A DNA stretch of 64,000 nt, taken from NCBI RefSeq assembly GCF_000275865.1, contig NZ_CM001555.1, forward strand, positions 1,886,967-1,950,966, written 5' to 3'. This document shows, piece by piece, positions 52,740 to 64,000 of this stretch. Position 1 is the first letter of the stretch; each line of letters starts with the position of its first letter. Source of the DNA: Methanofollis liminatans DSM 4140. Its GTDB lineage: Archaea; Halobacteriota; Methanomicrobia; Methanomicrobiales; Methanofollaceae. Position numbers and translations under genes: made by a program. The notes under the pieces were generated by a model, which was not told the DNA's origin, did not search any database, and saw nothing but the letters and a program-made list of their open reading frames with translations.

Positions 52740-53378
52740 ATGCACATTCCTGATGCGTTCATTCCGATCGGGCAGAGCGCCATCTACTGGCTCATCGCCC
52801 TTGTCTTCATCGTAATGGCACTGAAGTGGGCCAGAAACGAGCTCGACGAAGAAAAAATTCCCCTCGTCGCCGTCCTTGCAGCCGGCATCTTTGCCATCCA
52901 GGCGTTCAACCTCCCGGTCGGCATGGGCACGAGCGGCCACCTCGTCGGCGGTGCGCTCGCCGCGATCCTGCTGGGATCTCCCTATGCCGCCGTTTTCATC
53001 CTCACCCTCGTCCTCCTCGTCCAGGGGATCGTCTTCGGCGACGGCGGGATCACGACGATGGGAACGAACATCATCAACATGGGCGTCATCGGCGGTTTTG
53101 TCGGCTACTACACCTTCACGGGACTTTGGAGCGCCGTCAAAAACACCTACATCGCAGCGGCCGTCGCCGCCTGGTTCGCCTGCCTCATCCCGGCACTTGC
53201 TGCCGCGGTGGAGATGTGGATCGCCGGCACCTTCCCCCTCGTGCCCGGCCTCATCGCCATGGGTACCTACCATGCGGCGATCGGGGTCATCGAAGCGGTG
53301 ATCACGGCCGGCGCGATCTACCTGATCGTCGCTGCACGTCCTGACCTGATGAAAACCTCTGCGGGGGCGGCAGCATGA
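52740..53378 (+). CDS. nikM: Nickel (or cobalt) ECF transporter, substrate-binding membrane subunit
   Basis: A 212-residue CbiM/NikM protein. The N-terminus MHIPDAFIP supplies the His-2 metal ligand; GTSGHLVGGALAAILLGSP and LLVQGIVFGDGGITTMGTN are the family motifs, with about six membrane segments. Sequence alone does not tell Ni from Co; the NikR-like operator upstream favours nickel, the metal of hydrogenases and F430. It overlaps the next gene by ATGA. Confidence 0.88.
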   Translation: MHIPDAFIPIGQSAIYWLIALVFIVMALKWARNELDEEKIPLVAVLAAGIFAIQAFNLPVGMGTSGHLVGGALAAILLGSPYAAVFILTLVLLVQGIVFGDGGITTMGTNIINMGVIGGFVGYYTFTGLWSAVKNTYIAAAVAAWFACLIPALAAAVEMWIAGTFPLVPGLIAMGTYHAAIGVIEAVITAGAIYLIVAARPDLMKTSAGAAA

Positions 53379-53710
53379 TCGAGACAAAGCAGTTCGTCGC
53401 CATCGGAATGGTCCTCGCCCTTCTCATCGGCGTTACCGCCGTCTTCCTCGCCTCGGGCGACCCGGACGGCCTGGAATCCAGCGCACTCGTGGTGCAGGAC
53501 GCAAAGAGCCTCACCGGCCCGTCCCCCGAGGACGGCGACGCCGAGGCGATCGGTGCGGGCACCTTCGAATACGAGGCGCCCATGCCCGATTACTCGATGG
53601 GCGAGAGCGGCGGCAAGGTCGGCGAAATCGTTGCCGTCGTCCTGGGCACCGTCCTTGCGCTCCTTATCGTCTTCGGTGTTGGCAGGGCGGTTGCCGCTTC
53701 AAAACACTGA
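53375..53710 (+). CDS. nikN: PDGLE / NikN-type transporter subunit
   Basis: A 111-residue protein with two membrane helices (about 9-27 and 84-105). The PDGLE motif appears in SGDPDGLESSAL. Such small subunits accompany CbiM/NikM proteins and are needed for transport. It is followed by an oligo-T tract (53721-53726) before the ATPase gene, perhaps a partial terminator. Confidence 0.85.
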   Translation: MIETKQFVAIGMVLALLIGVTAVFLASGDPDGLESSALVVQDAKSLTGPSPEDGDAEAIGAGTFEYEAPMPDYSMGESGGKVGEIVAVVLGTVLALLIVFGVGRAVAASKH

Positions 53711-53742
53711 CTCTATATTCTTTTTTAGCGTACCACACGACA

Positions 53743-54576
53743 ATGCACATCATCGAGACCCGCAACCTCACCTACGCCTACCCCAACCGGCCCCCGGCAC
53801 TCAACGGCGTGAACTTCATCGCCGGCAGGAAGGCGCGGATCGCCGTCATCGGGGCGAACGGTGCGGGCAAGAGCACCCTTTTCAAACACTTAAACGGTAT
53901 TTTGAAGCCGACGTCAGGCGAGGTGCTCATCCACGGCGAGCCGATCACAAAGGCAAACCTCAGGGAGGTGCGCAAGATGATCGGCATCGTCTTCCAGAAC
54001 CCGGACGACCAGGTCTTCTCCCCGACGGTGGAGCAGGACATCGCCTTCGGGCCGGCAAACCTGGGGCTCGACGAAGAGACGGTGCACCATCGGGTCGAGA
54101 GCGCCATGCGTCTCCTCGCCCTTGACGACCTGCGCACGCGCCCGCCCCACCATCTCTCGGGCGGAGAGAAGAAACGGGTGGCAATCGCCGGCATCCTTGC
54201 GATGGAGCCGCAGGTGCTCGTCCTCGACGAACCGACTGCAGGGCTCGACCCGCAGGGCGTCACCGACCTTATCGGTTTTGTCAATACCCTGCCAGAACGG
54301 TTCGGCATGACGGTGATCTTCTCCACCCACCACCTCGATCTCGTCCCTGAACTGGCCGACTACGTCTATGTGATGGACCGCGGCGCGGTCGCCGCACAGG
54401 GGCCGGTGCCGGCGATCTTCTCGCAGCCGGATCTGCTGGCGCGCACCCGTCTCGACGTTCCGGTGCTCCAGCGGCTGATGCGCTCGCTGCGCGAGGCCGG
54501 CGTCCCGCTTGGCGAGGGCTATACCTACGAAGAGGTCGAGGCGGCTTTCAGGGAGGCATACCGGGGCCGGCCATGA
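53743..54576 (+). CDS. nikO: Nickel/cobalt ECF transporter, ATP-binding protein
   Basis: A 277-residue ECF-type ATPase. Walker A GANGAGKST, the Q-loop in IVFQNPDDQVFS, the signature LSGGEKKRVAIAGIL, Walker B LVLDEPTAGLD and the H-loop STHHLD are all present. It powers the nikMNQ membrane parts. It overlaps the following gene by four bases (54573-54576). Confidence 0.92.
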   Translation: MHIIETRNLTYAYPNRPPALNGVNFIAGRKARIAVIGANGAGKSTLFKHLNGILKPTSGEVLIHGEPITKANLREVRKMIGIVFQNPDDQVFSPTVEQDIAFGPANLGLDEETVHHRVESAMRLLALDDLRTRPPHHLSGGEKKRVAIAGILAMEPQVLVLDEPTAGLDPQGVTDLIGFVNTLPERFGMTVIFSTHHLDLVPELADYVYVMDRGAVAAQGPVPAIFSQPDLLARTRLDVPVLQRLMRSLREAGVPLGEGYTYEEVEAAFREAYRGRP

Positions 54577-55385
54577 TCGAAGATCTCTTCGCCATCGAGC
54601 AGTCGGCACAGGGCACGAGCCGGGTCCATCGCTGCGATGCACGGGTGAAGATCCTGGTCACCCTCGCCGTGATTATAACGGTCGTCGCCTTTCCGTACAC
54701 GACCGCGGTCTATCGCCTCGGCGCCGCAATTATGCTCTTCTTCGCCGTCCTCTGGGCGGCGTCCGGCCTCTCCCCGACCATCTACCTCAAACACTTCCTC
54801 CTGATCCTCCCGTTTGGCTTTTTCCTGATCTTCTTCCAGATATTCTTCGAAAACCCGCATTATACGGCGTTCCACCCGCTGTTCGCTCTCCCCTTCGGCA
54901 TCGCCGTCTATGCCGAGTCGGTGGAGTTCGCCTCCATCCTGGCGGTGAAATTTCTCGCCTGCATCTCCTTCATCATCCTCCTCTCCTCGACGACAACGAT
55001 GCAGGGGATGCTCGAGGGCGCCGGGCGCCTGGGCATGCCACCCGAGTTTACCCTCGTCCTCGGGATGATGGTCCGCTATCTCTTCCTCTTTGCACGGATC
55101 TACCTGCGGGTGAAGGCTTCTCTTGAGACGAGATGCTTCGACGCCTTCGACCGTTCCCTGCCGTACCGCTACCGGCTGCAGACACTCGCCTACACCATCG
55201 GAACAATCTTCCTCCGCTCCTTCGAGCAGGGGGAGCGGACCTATACGAGTATGCGCTGCCGCGGATACGGGAAGGACTCGCACCTCTTCATCAGGAAAAA
55301 GCCGCTGCTCAGGTCGGAATGGGTGTTTCTTGCCACAAGCCTCACACTCGTCCCGGCGGCGGCGGTGGCGGCATGGCTCCTGTGA
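54573..55385 (+). CDS. nikQ: Nickel/cobalt ECF transporter, transmembrane T subunit
   Basis: A 270-residue CbiQ/EcfT protein with about five membrane segments. The ATPase-coupling motif is seen as ARIYLRVKASLETRCFD and near FLRSFEQGERTYTSMRCRGY. It forms the energising part with the ATPase. It ends the operon; a T-rich tract follows (about 55399-55404). Confidence 0.9.
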   Translation: MIEDLFAIEQSAQGTSRVHRCDARVKILVTLAVIITVVAFPYTTAVYRLGAAIMLFFAVLWAASGLSPTIYLKHFLLILPFGFFLIFFQIFFENPHYTAFHPLFALPFGIAVYAESVEFASILAVKFLACISFIILLSSTTTMQGMLEGAGRLGMPPEFTLVLGMMVRYLFLFARIYLRVKASLETRCFDAFDRSLPYRYRLQTLAYTIGTIFLRSFEQGERTYTSMRCRGYGKDSHLFIRKKPLLRSEWVFLATSLTLVPAAAVAAWLL

Positions 55386-55432
55386 GATCGGACACTGATA
55401 CCTTTTTTACCGGGGAGGACAACTTCCCATCC

Positions 55433-55741
55433 ATGGAGAGCAAATTCGGGAGAGGTTTTGTGATCCCTCTGGTGGCGCTCAGCAAGCATTTCGCCCTCCC
55501 GCCCGAGCAGGCGTTTTACGGCGCTGCCGATCATCTCGACGAACTGATCCTCCCGGCGCAGTTCGCGGGCACCCGGATCGAGAGCCTTGTCGAGCAGCTC
55601 AGGAAAAAAGTGATCTGGCACCAGCCCGGCAGCATGGACCGGGAGACCGCAGTCGAGGTCAGGGCGATCCTCCAGAAACTCCTCGTGGAAGTGGACCTGG
55701 CCTTCGGGATCGCGGACCCGCAGATCGGAACATATGACTGA
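55433..55741 (+). CDS. Small conserved-looking protein, function unknown
   Basis: A 102-residue protein, helical, ending IADPQIGTYD. ATG at 55433 gives MESKFGRGFVIPLVALSKHF. I do not recognise a family. Charged helices (LPAQFAGTRIESLVEQLRKK) dominate. An upstream in-frame ATG at about 55374 is less likely because it lies inside the transporter gene. It stands between the transporter and gyrB. Confidence 0.55.
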   Translation: MESKFGRGFVIPLVALSKHFALPPEQAFYGAADHLDELILPAQFAGTRIESLVEQLRKKVIWHQPGSMDRETAVEVRAILQKLLVEVDLAFGIADPQIGTYD

Positions 55742-55825
55742 CAATCTGAAAAATTGAGTACCTTAAAGAGGGTTCACGACCAATACATAGTGTGAATCCA
55801 CGAGTTTCGCGTCCCTTATTTTTAA

Positions 55826-60269
<4,444 letters not shown>

Positions 60270-60277
60270 CCGCCACC

Positions 60278-60284
60278 TTTTTTT
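60278..60284 (+). terminator. T7 terminator after gyrA
   Basis: Seven T residues nine bases past the gyrA stop codon, consistent with an end to the gyrBA transcript. Confidence 0.5.
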
Positions 60285-60313
60285 CTGCCTTCACCGAGAA
60301 AGAGTGGAGGAGC

Positions 60314-61423
60314 ATGAGATCCAGCGTGTACTTTACAGGGGCCGCCGTGGGGAGCGATCGGAAAAATACTCTCGATAAGATCAACGCTCTCTTTGAGGCG
60401 GCGGGGCTTGGGGCCTGCATCAGGGAAGGAGATCTGACGGCGGTGAAACTCCATTTCGGGGAGTGGGGCAACGACACGTATATCAGCCCGGTCTGGGTGC
60501 GTGAGGTCGTCGAACGGATCAGGGCGGCCGGCGGCAACCCTTTTCTCACCGACACCGCCACCCTGTACTCTGGGGCGCGCCACAACGCCGTGGACCACCT
60601 GAGAACGGCGATACGCCACGGTTTCGGCTTCGAGGTGACCGGAGCGCCGATCCTCATCGCCGACGGTCTGACCTCAGGGAACTGGCGGAAGGTTGGGATC
60701 GCCGGAGAGCGGTTCGATCAAGTGAAGATCGCAGGCGACATCCTCGATGCCGGGAGCATGATCGTCCTCTCCCACGTGAAAGGGCACGGCATGGCCGGGT
60801 TCGGCGGGGCAATCAAGAACCTGGCTATGGGATGCGCCCCGGCGGCCGGGAAAAAGGAGCAGCACCAGGGGCTCCTCCCGGTCATCGACCAGAAGGTCTG
60901 CGCGGGCTGCGGGGGGTGTGCGGGCGTCTGCCCGACAGGAGCGCTGGAGGAGACCGCGGGGGGCGTCGGGCTGAAGGCGTCCAGGTGCATCGGCTGCGGG
61001 GAGTGCATGACCGTCTGCCCGACCGGGGCGATCGATTTCAACTGGGCCGAAGGGGTGGCGCCCTTTATGGAGATGATGGCCGAGTACGCCCTCGGCGCCG
61101 TCGCCGGGAAGGAGGGGCGAGTGGGATACCTGAACTTCCTGGTGAACATCACGCCTGACTGCGACTGCTGCCCCTGGAGCGACGGCCGGATTGTGCCGGA
61201 CATCGGGATCCTGGCATCCACCGATCCGGTGGCGATCGACGCCGCCAGCTTCGATCTGGTCAACGCTCAGCAGGGGATCGCCGGGAGCCGCCTCCTCTGC
61301 AACCACGCTCCGGGCGAGGACAAGTTCAGGGGGGTCGCCCCGTACACCGACGGGACGATCCAGATCCGGCACGGCGAGCGGATCGGGCTCGGCAGGACGG
61401 CGTATGAACTGATAGAGATTTGA
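60314..61423 (+). CDS. DUF362 protein with two [4Fe-4S] ferredoxin motifs
   Basis: A 369-residue protein of the DUF362 family, with a C-terminal half after a 2[4Fe-4S] ferredoxin insert. Clusters are CAGCGGCAGVCPTG and CIGCGECMTVCPTG near residues 196-240. DUF362 proteins are iron-sulfur proteins of unclear function, frequent in methanogens. It could act in electron transfer. The ATG at 60314 is preceded by GTGGAGGAGC. It is monocistronic. Confidence 0.88.
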   Translation: MRSSVYFTGAAVGSDRKNTLDKINALFEAAGLGACIREGDLTAVKLHFGEWGNDTYISPVWVREVVERIRAAGGNPFLTDTATLYSGARHNAVDHLRTAIRHGFGFEVTGAPILIADGLTSGNWRKVGIAGERFDQVKIAGDILDAGSMIVLSHVKGHGMAGFGGAIKNLAMGCAPAAGKKEQHQGLLPVIDQKVCAGCGGCAGVCPTGALEETAGGVGLKASRCIGCGECMTVCPTGAIDFNWAEGVAPFMEMMAEYALGAVAGKEGRVGYLNFLVNITPDCDCCPWSDGRIVPDIGILASTDPVAIDAASFDLVNAQQGIAGSRLLCNHAPGEDKFRGVAPYTDGTIQIRHGERIGLGRTAYELIEI

Positions 61424-61453
61424 GGGGATCCTTTTTCCGCCTGCTCCCTCCCC

Positions 61454-61510
61454 CTGACTCTCGCAGAGGCATGGACAAACAGCACCATCTCCACATCGGT
61501 TGAGAGTCAG
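61454..61510. other. Long-spaced inverted repeat in the mntP leader
   Basis: CTGACTCTC (61454-61462) and GAGAGTCAG (61502-61510) are a perfect 9-bp inverted repeat, 39 bases apart, in the gap before mntP. It may be a large hairpin that ends the upstream transcript or part of a leader structure. Confidence 0.35.
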
Positions 61511-61564
61511 ACAATCCCCTTTCAGAGGTTTGATTCTATCGGAGGCACCGGGTTACGCATAGGG

Positions 61565-61585
61565 TGTGGAGGTGTCACCGCCACA
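61565..61585. promoter_or_regulatory. 21-bp palindrome in the mntP leader
   Basis: TGTGG-A-GGTG-T-CACC-G-CCACA is a near-perfect palindrome (18 of 20 paired positions plus the centre), about 63 bases before the mntP start. A second dyad, GTCACC (61574-61579) with GGTGAC (61595-61600), shares bases with it, so two alternative hairpins are possible. It could be an operator or an RNA switch; no known riboswitch was matched. Confidence 0.4.
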
Positions 61586-61647
61586 GGCAGCGCGGGTGAC
61601 CTATCCGAGCGTTTCATCAGCGCTCCCGGCCAACACGAGAGGGATCT

Positions 61648-62205
61648 ATGGATACCTTCACCGTAATCCTCCTCTCCGTCGGCCTTGCCATGGACGCCGC
61701 CGCCGTTTCCATCGCCGGCGGGGTCACCGTCAGGGAGGGGCGGGCCCGGACGGCCATCACCCTCGCCATCCTTTTCGGAGTGTTTCAGACCGGCATGACC
61801 ATAGCGGGGTGGTATGGCGGCTCCCTCTTCAGCGGCTACATCGAGGGGTTCGACCACTGGATCGCCTTCCTCCTCCTCGCTGTCATCGGCGGAAAAATGC
61901 TCCACGAGGGATTGAAGGGCGAGGACGGCGCGGCGATCCCCTTCGACCGCGTCCCGGTGCTGCTCATGCTCGGGGTCGCCACCTCCATCGACGCCCTCGC
62001 CGTCGGGCTCTCCCTTGCGCTCCTGGGATCAGAGATCCTGGGGCCGGCAATCGTCATCGGGATCGTCACCGCCGCCCTCTCACTCCTCGGCTTCTGGATC
62101 GGCACCGCCTTCGGCGACAGGAACCGCGACCGGGCTGCGATCCTCGGCGGGATCATCCTGATCCTGATCGGCATCAGGATCCTCGCCGAACACCTCCTCA
62201 CCTGA
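61648..62205 (+). CDS. mntP: Manganese efflux pump MntP
   Basis: A 185-residue membrane protein with six hydrophobic segments. The conserved acidic motifs are [12 protein letters not shown] (first helix) and [16 protein letters not shown] (fourth). MntP exports Mn2+ to avoid toxicity. An unusual leader with two dyads lies upstream. It overlaps the convergent msrA by eight bases. Confidence 0.93.
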   Translation: MDTFTVILLSVGLAMDAAAVSIAGGVTVREGRARTAITLAILFGVFQTGMTIAGWYGGSLFSGYIEGFDHWIAFLLLAVIGGKMLHEGLKGEDGAAIPFDRVPVLLMLGVATSIDALAVGLSLALLGSEILGPAIVIGIVTAALSLLGFWIGTAFGDRNRDRAAILGGIILILIGIRILAEHLLT

Positions 62206-62683
62206 TCCGGCGGCTGCCCTGTTTTTCAAGGTAGCGCTGGTGGTACTCCTCGGCCCGGTAGAAGGGGCCGGCGGGAGAGATCACCGTTGCGATCGGTCGG
62301 CTGTACCACCCCGAATGCTGCCGCCGTTCGAGGGAGGCGAGGGCCTCGGAGTGCTGTTCGGTCGACGTCGTGAAGATCGCCGATCTATACTGGGTCCCCA
62401 CGTCCGGCCCCTGTCGGTCTCTCGTCGTCGGGTCGTGGATATCCCAGAAGACCTCCAGAAGGGAGGCATAAGAGACCACCAGCGGGTCGAATACCACCGC
62501 CACCGTCTCGGCGTGCCCGGTCGCACCGGTGCAGACCTCTCCGTAGGTCGGGTTCTCTGTCGTACCTCCCATATACCCGACTGCCGTATCCACCACGCCC
62601 GGCACCTCCCGAAAAGCCGCCTCGACCCCCCAGAAGCACCCCGCTGCAAAGTACGCGGTCTCACGCCCCGTCTCCCTGACCAT
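62198..62683 (-). CDS. msrA: Peptide methionine sulfoxide reductase A
   Basis: A 161-residue reductase that repairs methionine-S-sulfoxide. The catalytic Cys is in [35 protein letters not shown] and [13 protein letters not shown] are the family motifs. I take ATG at 62683; upstream codons to 62755 overlap the divergent endonuclease V start. It is expected in oxygen-stressed methanogens. Confidence 0.93.
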   Translation of the reverse strand: MVRETGRETAYFAAGCFWGVEAAFREVPGVVDTAVGYMGGTTENPTYGEVCTGATGHAETVAVVFDPLVVSYASLLEVFWDIHDPTTRDRQGPDVGTQYRSAIFTTSTEQHSEALASLERRQHSGWYSRPIATVISPAGPFYRAEEYHQRYLEKQGSRRIR

Positions 62684-62739
62684 ACCCCCCCTCTTGTCGC
62701 CGGAGAGATATATCTTCCCGGACGTCCCCACCGGGATCG

Positions 62740-63402
62740 ATGCTCCCTCCCACATATCCCGAGGCGGCCATCGCCCTGCAGGAGGAGATCAGCCGCCTCG
62801 TCGTCACCGAGGGCGATCCCTATCCCTCGCTCGTCGCCGGCCTCGACGCCGCCTATGCACGGGACGGACGGACCGTCTTCGGTGCTGCAGCTCTCCTCGT
62901 ATTTCCGTCGCTCGAATTCGTCGAGGGGGCATGGGCAGCGTGCGAGATCGCCTTCCCGTACATCCCCGGCCTCTTCGCCTTCAGGGAGGGGCCGGCACTC
63001 ATCGAGGCGCTCGGTCGCCTCGCGCACACTCCAGACCTCCTGATCGTCGACGGCCACGGCATCGCTCACCCGCGGCGGTGCGGGATCGCCTCTCACATCG
63101 GTGTTGTGACCGGTATCCCCTCGATCGGGGTGGCAAAACACCTCCTCTGCGGGGCAGCAGCGGAGCCCGGCAGTGAGCGCGGATCAGCGGCGCCGGTGAC
63201 CGAGGGCGGGGCGACGATCGGCTGCGCCGTGCGGACAGTGACCGGGGTCCACCCGGTCTATGTCTCCGTTGGCCACCGCGTCGGGCTTGTTGAAGCGGTA
63301 CGTCTGGTGCTCGCACTCTCCGACGGCTACCGCCTGCCTGCGCCGATCCGGGCCGCCCACGCCCTCGCCAACCGGGTGCGGGAGAGAGGAGACGGCCTCT
63401 GA
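62740..63402 (+). CDS. nfi: Endonuclease V
   Basis: A 220-residue deaminated-base repair nuclease, cutting near inosine. Motifs are [12 protein letters not shown] with the catalytic Asp, [22 protein letters not shown] with a Tyr wedge, and [34 protein letters not shown] is the last family signature. The start is ATG 62740. It is divergent from msrA. Confidence 0.93.
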   Translation: MLPPTYPEAAIALQEEISRLVVTEGDPYPSLVAGLDAAYARDGRTVFGAAALLVFPSLEFVEGAWAACEIAFPYIPGLFAFREGPALIEALGRLAHTPDLLIVDGHGIAHPRRCGIASHIGVVTGIPSIGVAKHLLCGAAAEPGSERGSAAPVTEGGATIGCAVRTVTGVHPVYVSVGHRVGLVEAVRLVLALSDGYRLPAPIRAAHALANRVRERGDGL

Positions 63403-63406
63403 GGAG

Positions 63407-63416
63407 CTTTTATATC
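63407..63416 (+). promoter_or_regulatory. TATA box of copA
   Basis: CTTTTATATC is about 30 bases before the ATG at 63440, consistent with a short or absent leader. It lies directly after the endonuclease V stop codon. Confidence 0.5.
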
Positions 63417-63439
63417 GAGAGACCCACAGATGGGCAGGT

Positions 63440-64000
63440 ATGAGCGGCGAAGACGGGGAAACGGACGAAACGACGCGGAAAGAAACCCTGAAAGTTTCGG
63501 GGATGCACTGCGCCACCTGCGCCGTCACCCTTGAGAAGGCCCTGAAAAATGTTGAAGGGGTGAAGAGCGCCTCGGTGAACCTGGGAGCCGAGCAGGCGGC
63601 GGTGGAGTACGACCCCGCCCGCGTCTCGGCGGCCAGCCTCCAGCAGGCCGTCACCGGGGCCGGATACGGGGTGATCACCGGAACGGCCGTCCTGAAAGTA
63701 GGGGGCATGATGTGCGCCACCTGCGTCCGGACGGTCGAGGCGGCCCTGGAGAGCCTTCCAGGCGTCTTCACGGCCACCGTGAACCTGGGATCGGAGCGCG
63801 CCTACGTCACCTACAACCCTGACGCCGTCACCGTGGCAGAGATGGCGAAGGCGATCGAGGAGGCGGGTTACCAGTATATCGGCACCGAAGAGGAGGAAAC
63901 CGGGGAGATTGAGCGGAAGGCGCGTGAGGCCGACCTGAACGACAAACGCTGGCGGATCGCCATCGGCGCCGTCGCCTCCGCGGTCCTGATGGGGATCATG
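63440..64000 (+). CDS. copA: Copper-translocating P-type ATPase, 5' part
   Basis: The gene runs off the right edge; 187 codons are present. Two heavy-metal-associated domains are seen, with binding motifs GMHCATC (near residue 21) and GMMCATC (near residue 91), then a linker and the first membrane segment (RIAIGAVASAVLMGIM). CopA-type pumps export Cu+. The P-type motifs are outside the window, so the metal is inferred from the Cys pairs. Confidence 0.88.
   Translation, partial: MSGEDGETDETTRKETLKVSGMHCATCAVTLEKALKNVEGVKSASVNLGAEQAAVEYDPARVSAASLQQAVTGAGYGVITGTAVLKVGGMMCATCVRTVEAALESLPGVFTATVNLGSERAYVTYNPDAVTVAEMAKAIEEAGYQYIGTEEEETGEIERKAREADLNDKRWRIAIGAVASAVLMGIM

Noticed and set aside
55773-55796. 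TTCAC and GTGAA dyad before gyrB
   Set aside because: The arms are only 5 bp, with imperfect extensions, so it may be chance.
61424-61647. A yybP-ykoY-type manganese riboswitch before mntP
   Set aside because: The conserved core of that riboswitch was not found. Only unrelated dyads are present, so no riboswitch is called.

Overview
The window (about 60% GC, gene-dense, both strands used) comes from a hydrogenotrophic methanogenic archaeon, most likely of the order Methanomicrobiales, close to Methanoculleus or Methanofollis. Grounds: archaeal information-processing genes (RPA, RadA, FEN1, TBP, TFS, a histone), two methanofuran-biosynthesis genes (mfnD, mfnF), an F420-type formate dehydrogenase (fdhAB), an archaeosortase, archaeal lipid enzymes and a presenilin homologue very like the one known from Methanoculleus. 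A bacterial-type gyrBA pair is typical of these methanogens. The genus assignment is an inference. No rRNA, tRNA, CRISPR array, IS transposase or prophage was found.

Layout. 1-7.2 kb: replication and repair (RPA 3' end, radA, fen1) mixed with phosphoglycolate phosphatase, PRC-barrel, histone, HTH-CBS regulator, NOG1-type GTPase and a presenilin-like protease. 7.3-13.7 kb: minus-strand genes for pyrG, guaA (ATPase subunit), argD, hisC, an AK6-type kinase and a CDP-alcohol phosphatidyltransferase, chained by overlaps, then a thioesterase. 13.8-24.4 kb: a small orphan, a DJ-1/PfpI protein, a 1856-residue multi-PAS hybrid kinase, a TPR-winged-helix protein paired with a BrxD-like ATPase, and an OB-HD phosphohydrolase. 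24.4-32.3 kb: hisD, a tungstate/molybdate ABC transporter, acylphosphatase, SemiSWEET, and a divergent HTH-PAS-GAF regulator / small PAS protein pair. 32.7-40.6 kb: fdhAB, a zinc-finger protein, mfnD-mfnF with a tiny zinc-ribbon membrane gene, surE, rpiA and an HTH regulator. 40.8-46.4 kb: TBP, AMP-forming acetyl-CoA synthetase and, divergently, an ADP-forming acyl-CoA synthetase. 46.4-52.7 kb: TFS, archaeosortase, a second CDP-alcohol phosphatidyltransferase, the archaeal RibD-type reductase, SppA, TruD, Pth2 and a geranylgeranyl reductase. 52.7-55.7 kb: a probable nickel ECF transporter behind a NikR-like operator. 55.8-64 kb: gyrBA, a DUF362 ferredoxin protein, MntP, MsrA, endonuclease V and the start of a copper P-type ATPase.

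How they fit together. Formate oxidation (FdhAB) needs tungsten or molybdenum (Wtp) and methanogenesis needs nickel (Nik) and methanofuran (MfnD/F). Acs and Acd interconvert acetate and acetyl-CoA. Geranylgeranyl reductase, the two CDP-alcohol phosphatidyltransferases and archaeosortase serve membrane lipids and lipid-anchored surface proteins. The least explained parts are the orphan TPR-wHTH/BrxD-like ATPase pair, the ACG-start candidate gene behind mfnF, long antisense coding overlaps, and several dyad operators sitting on or next to TATA boxes.
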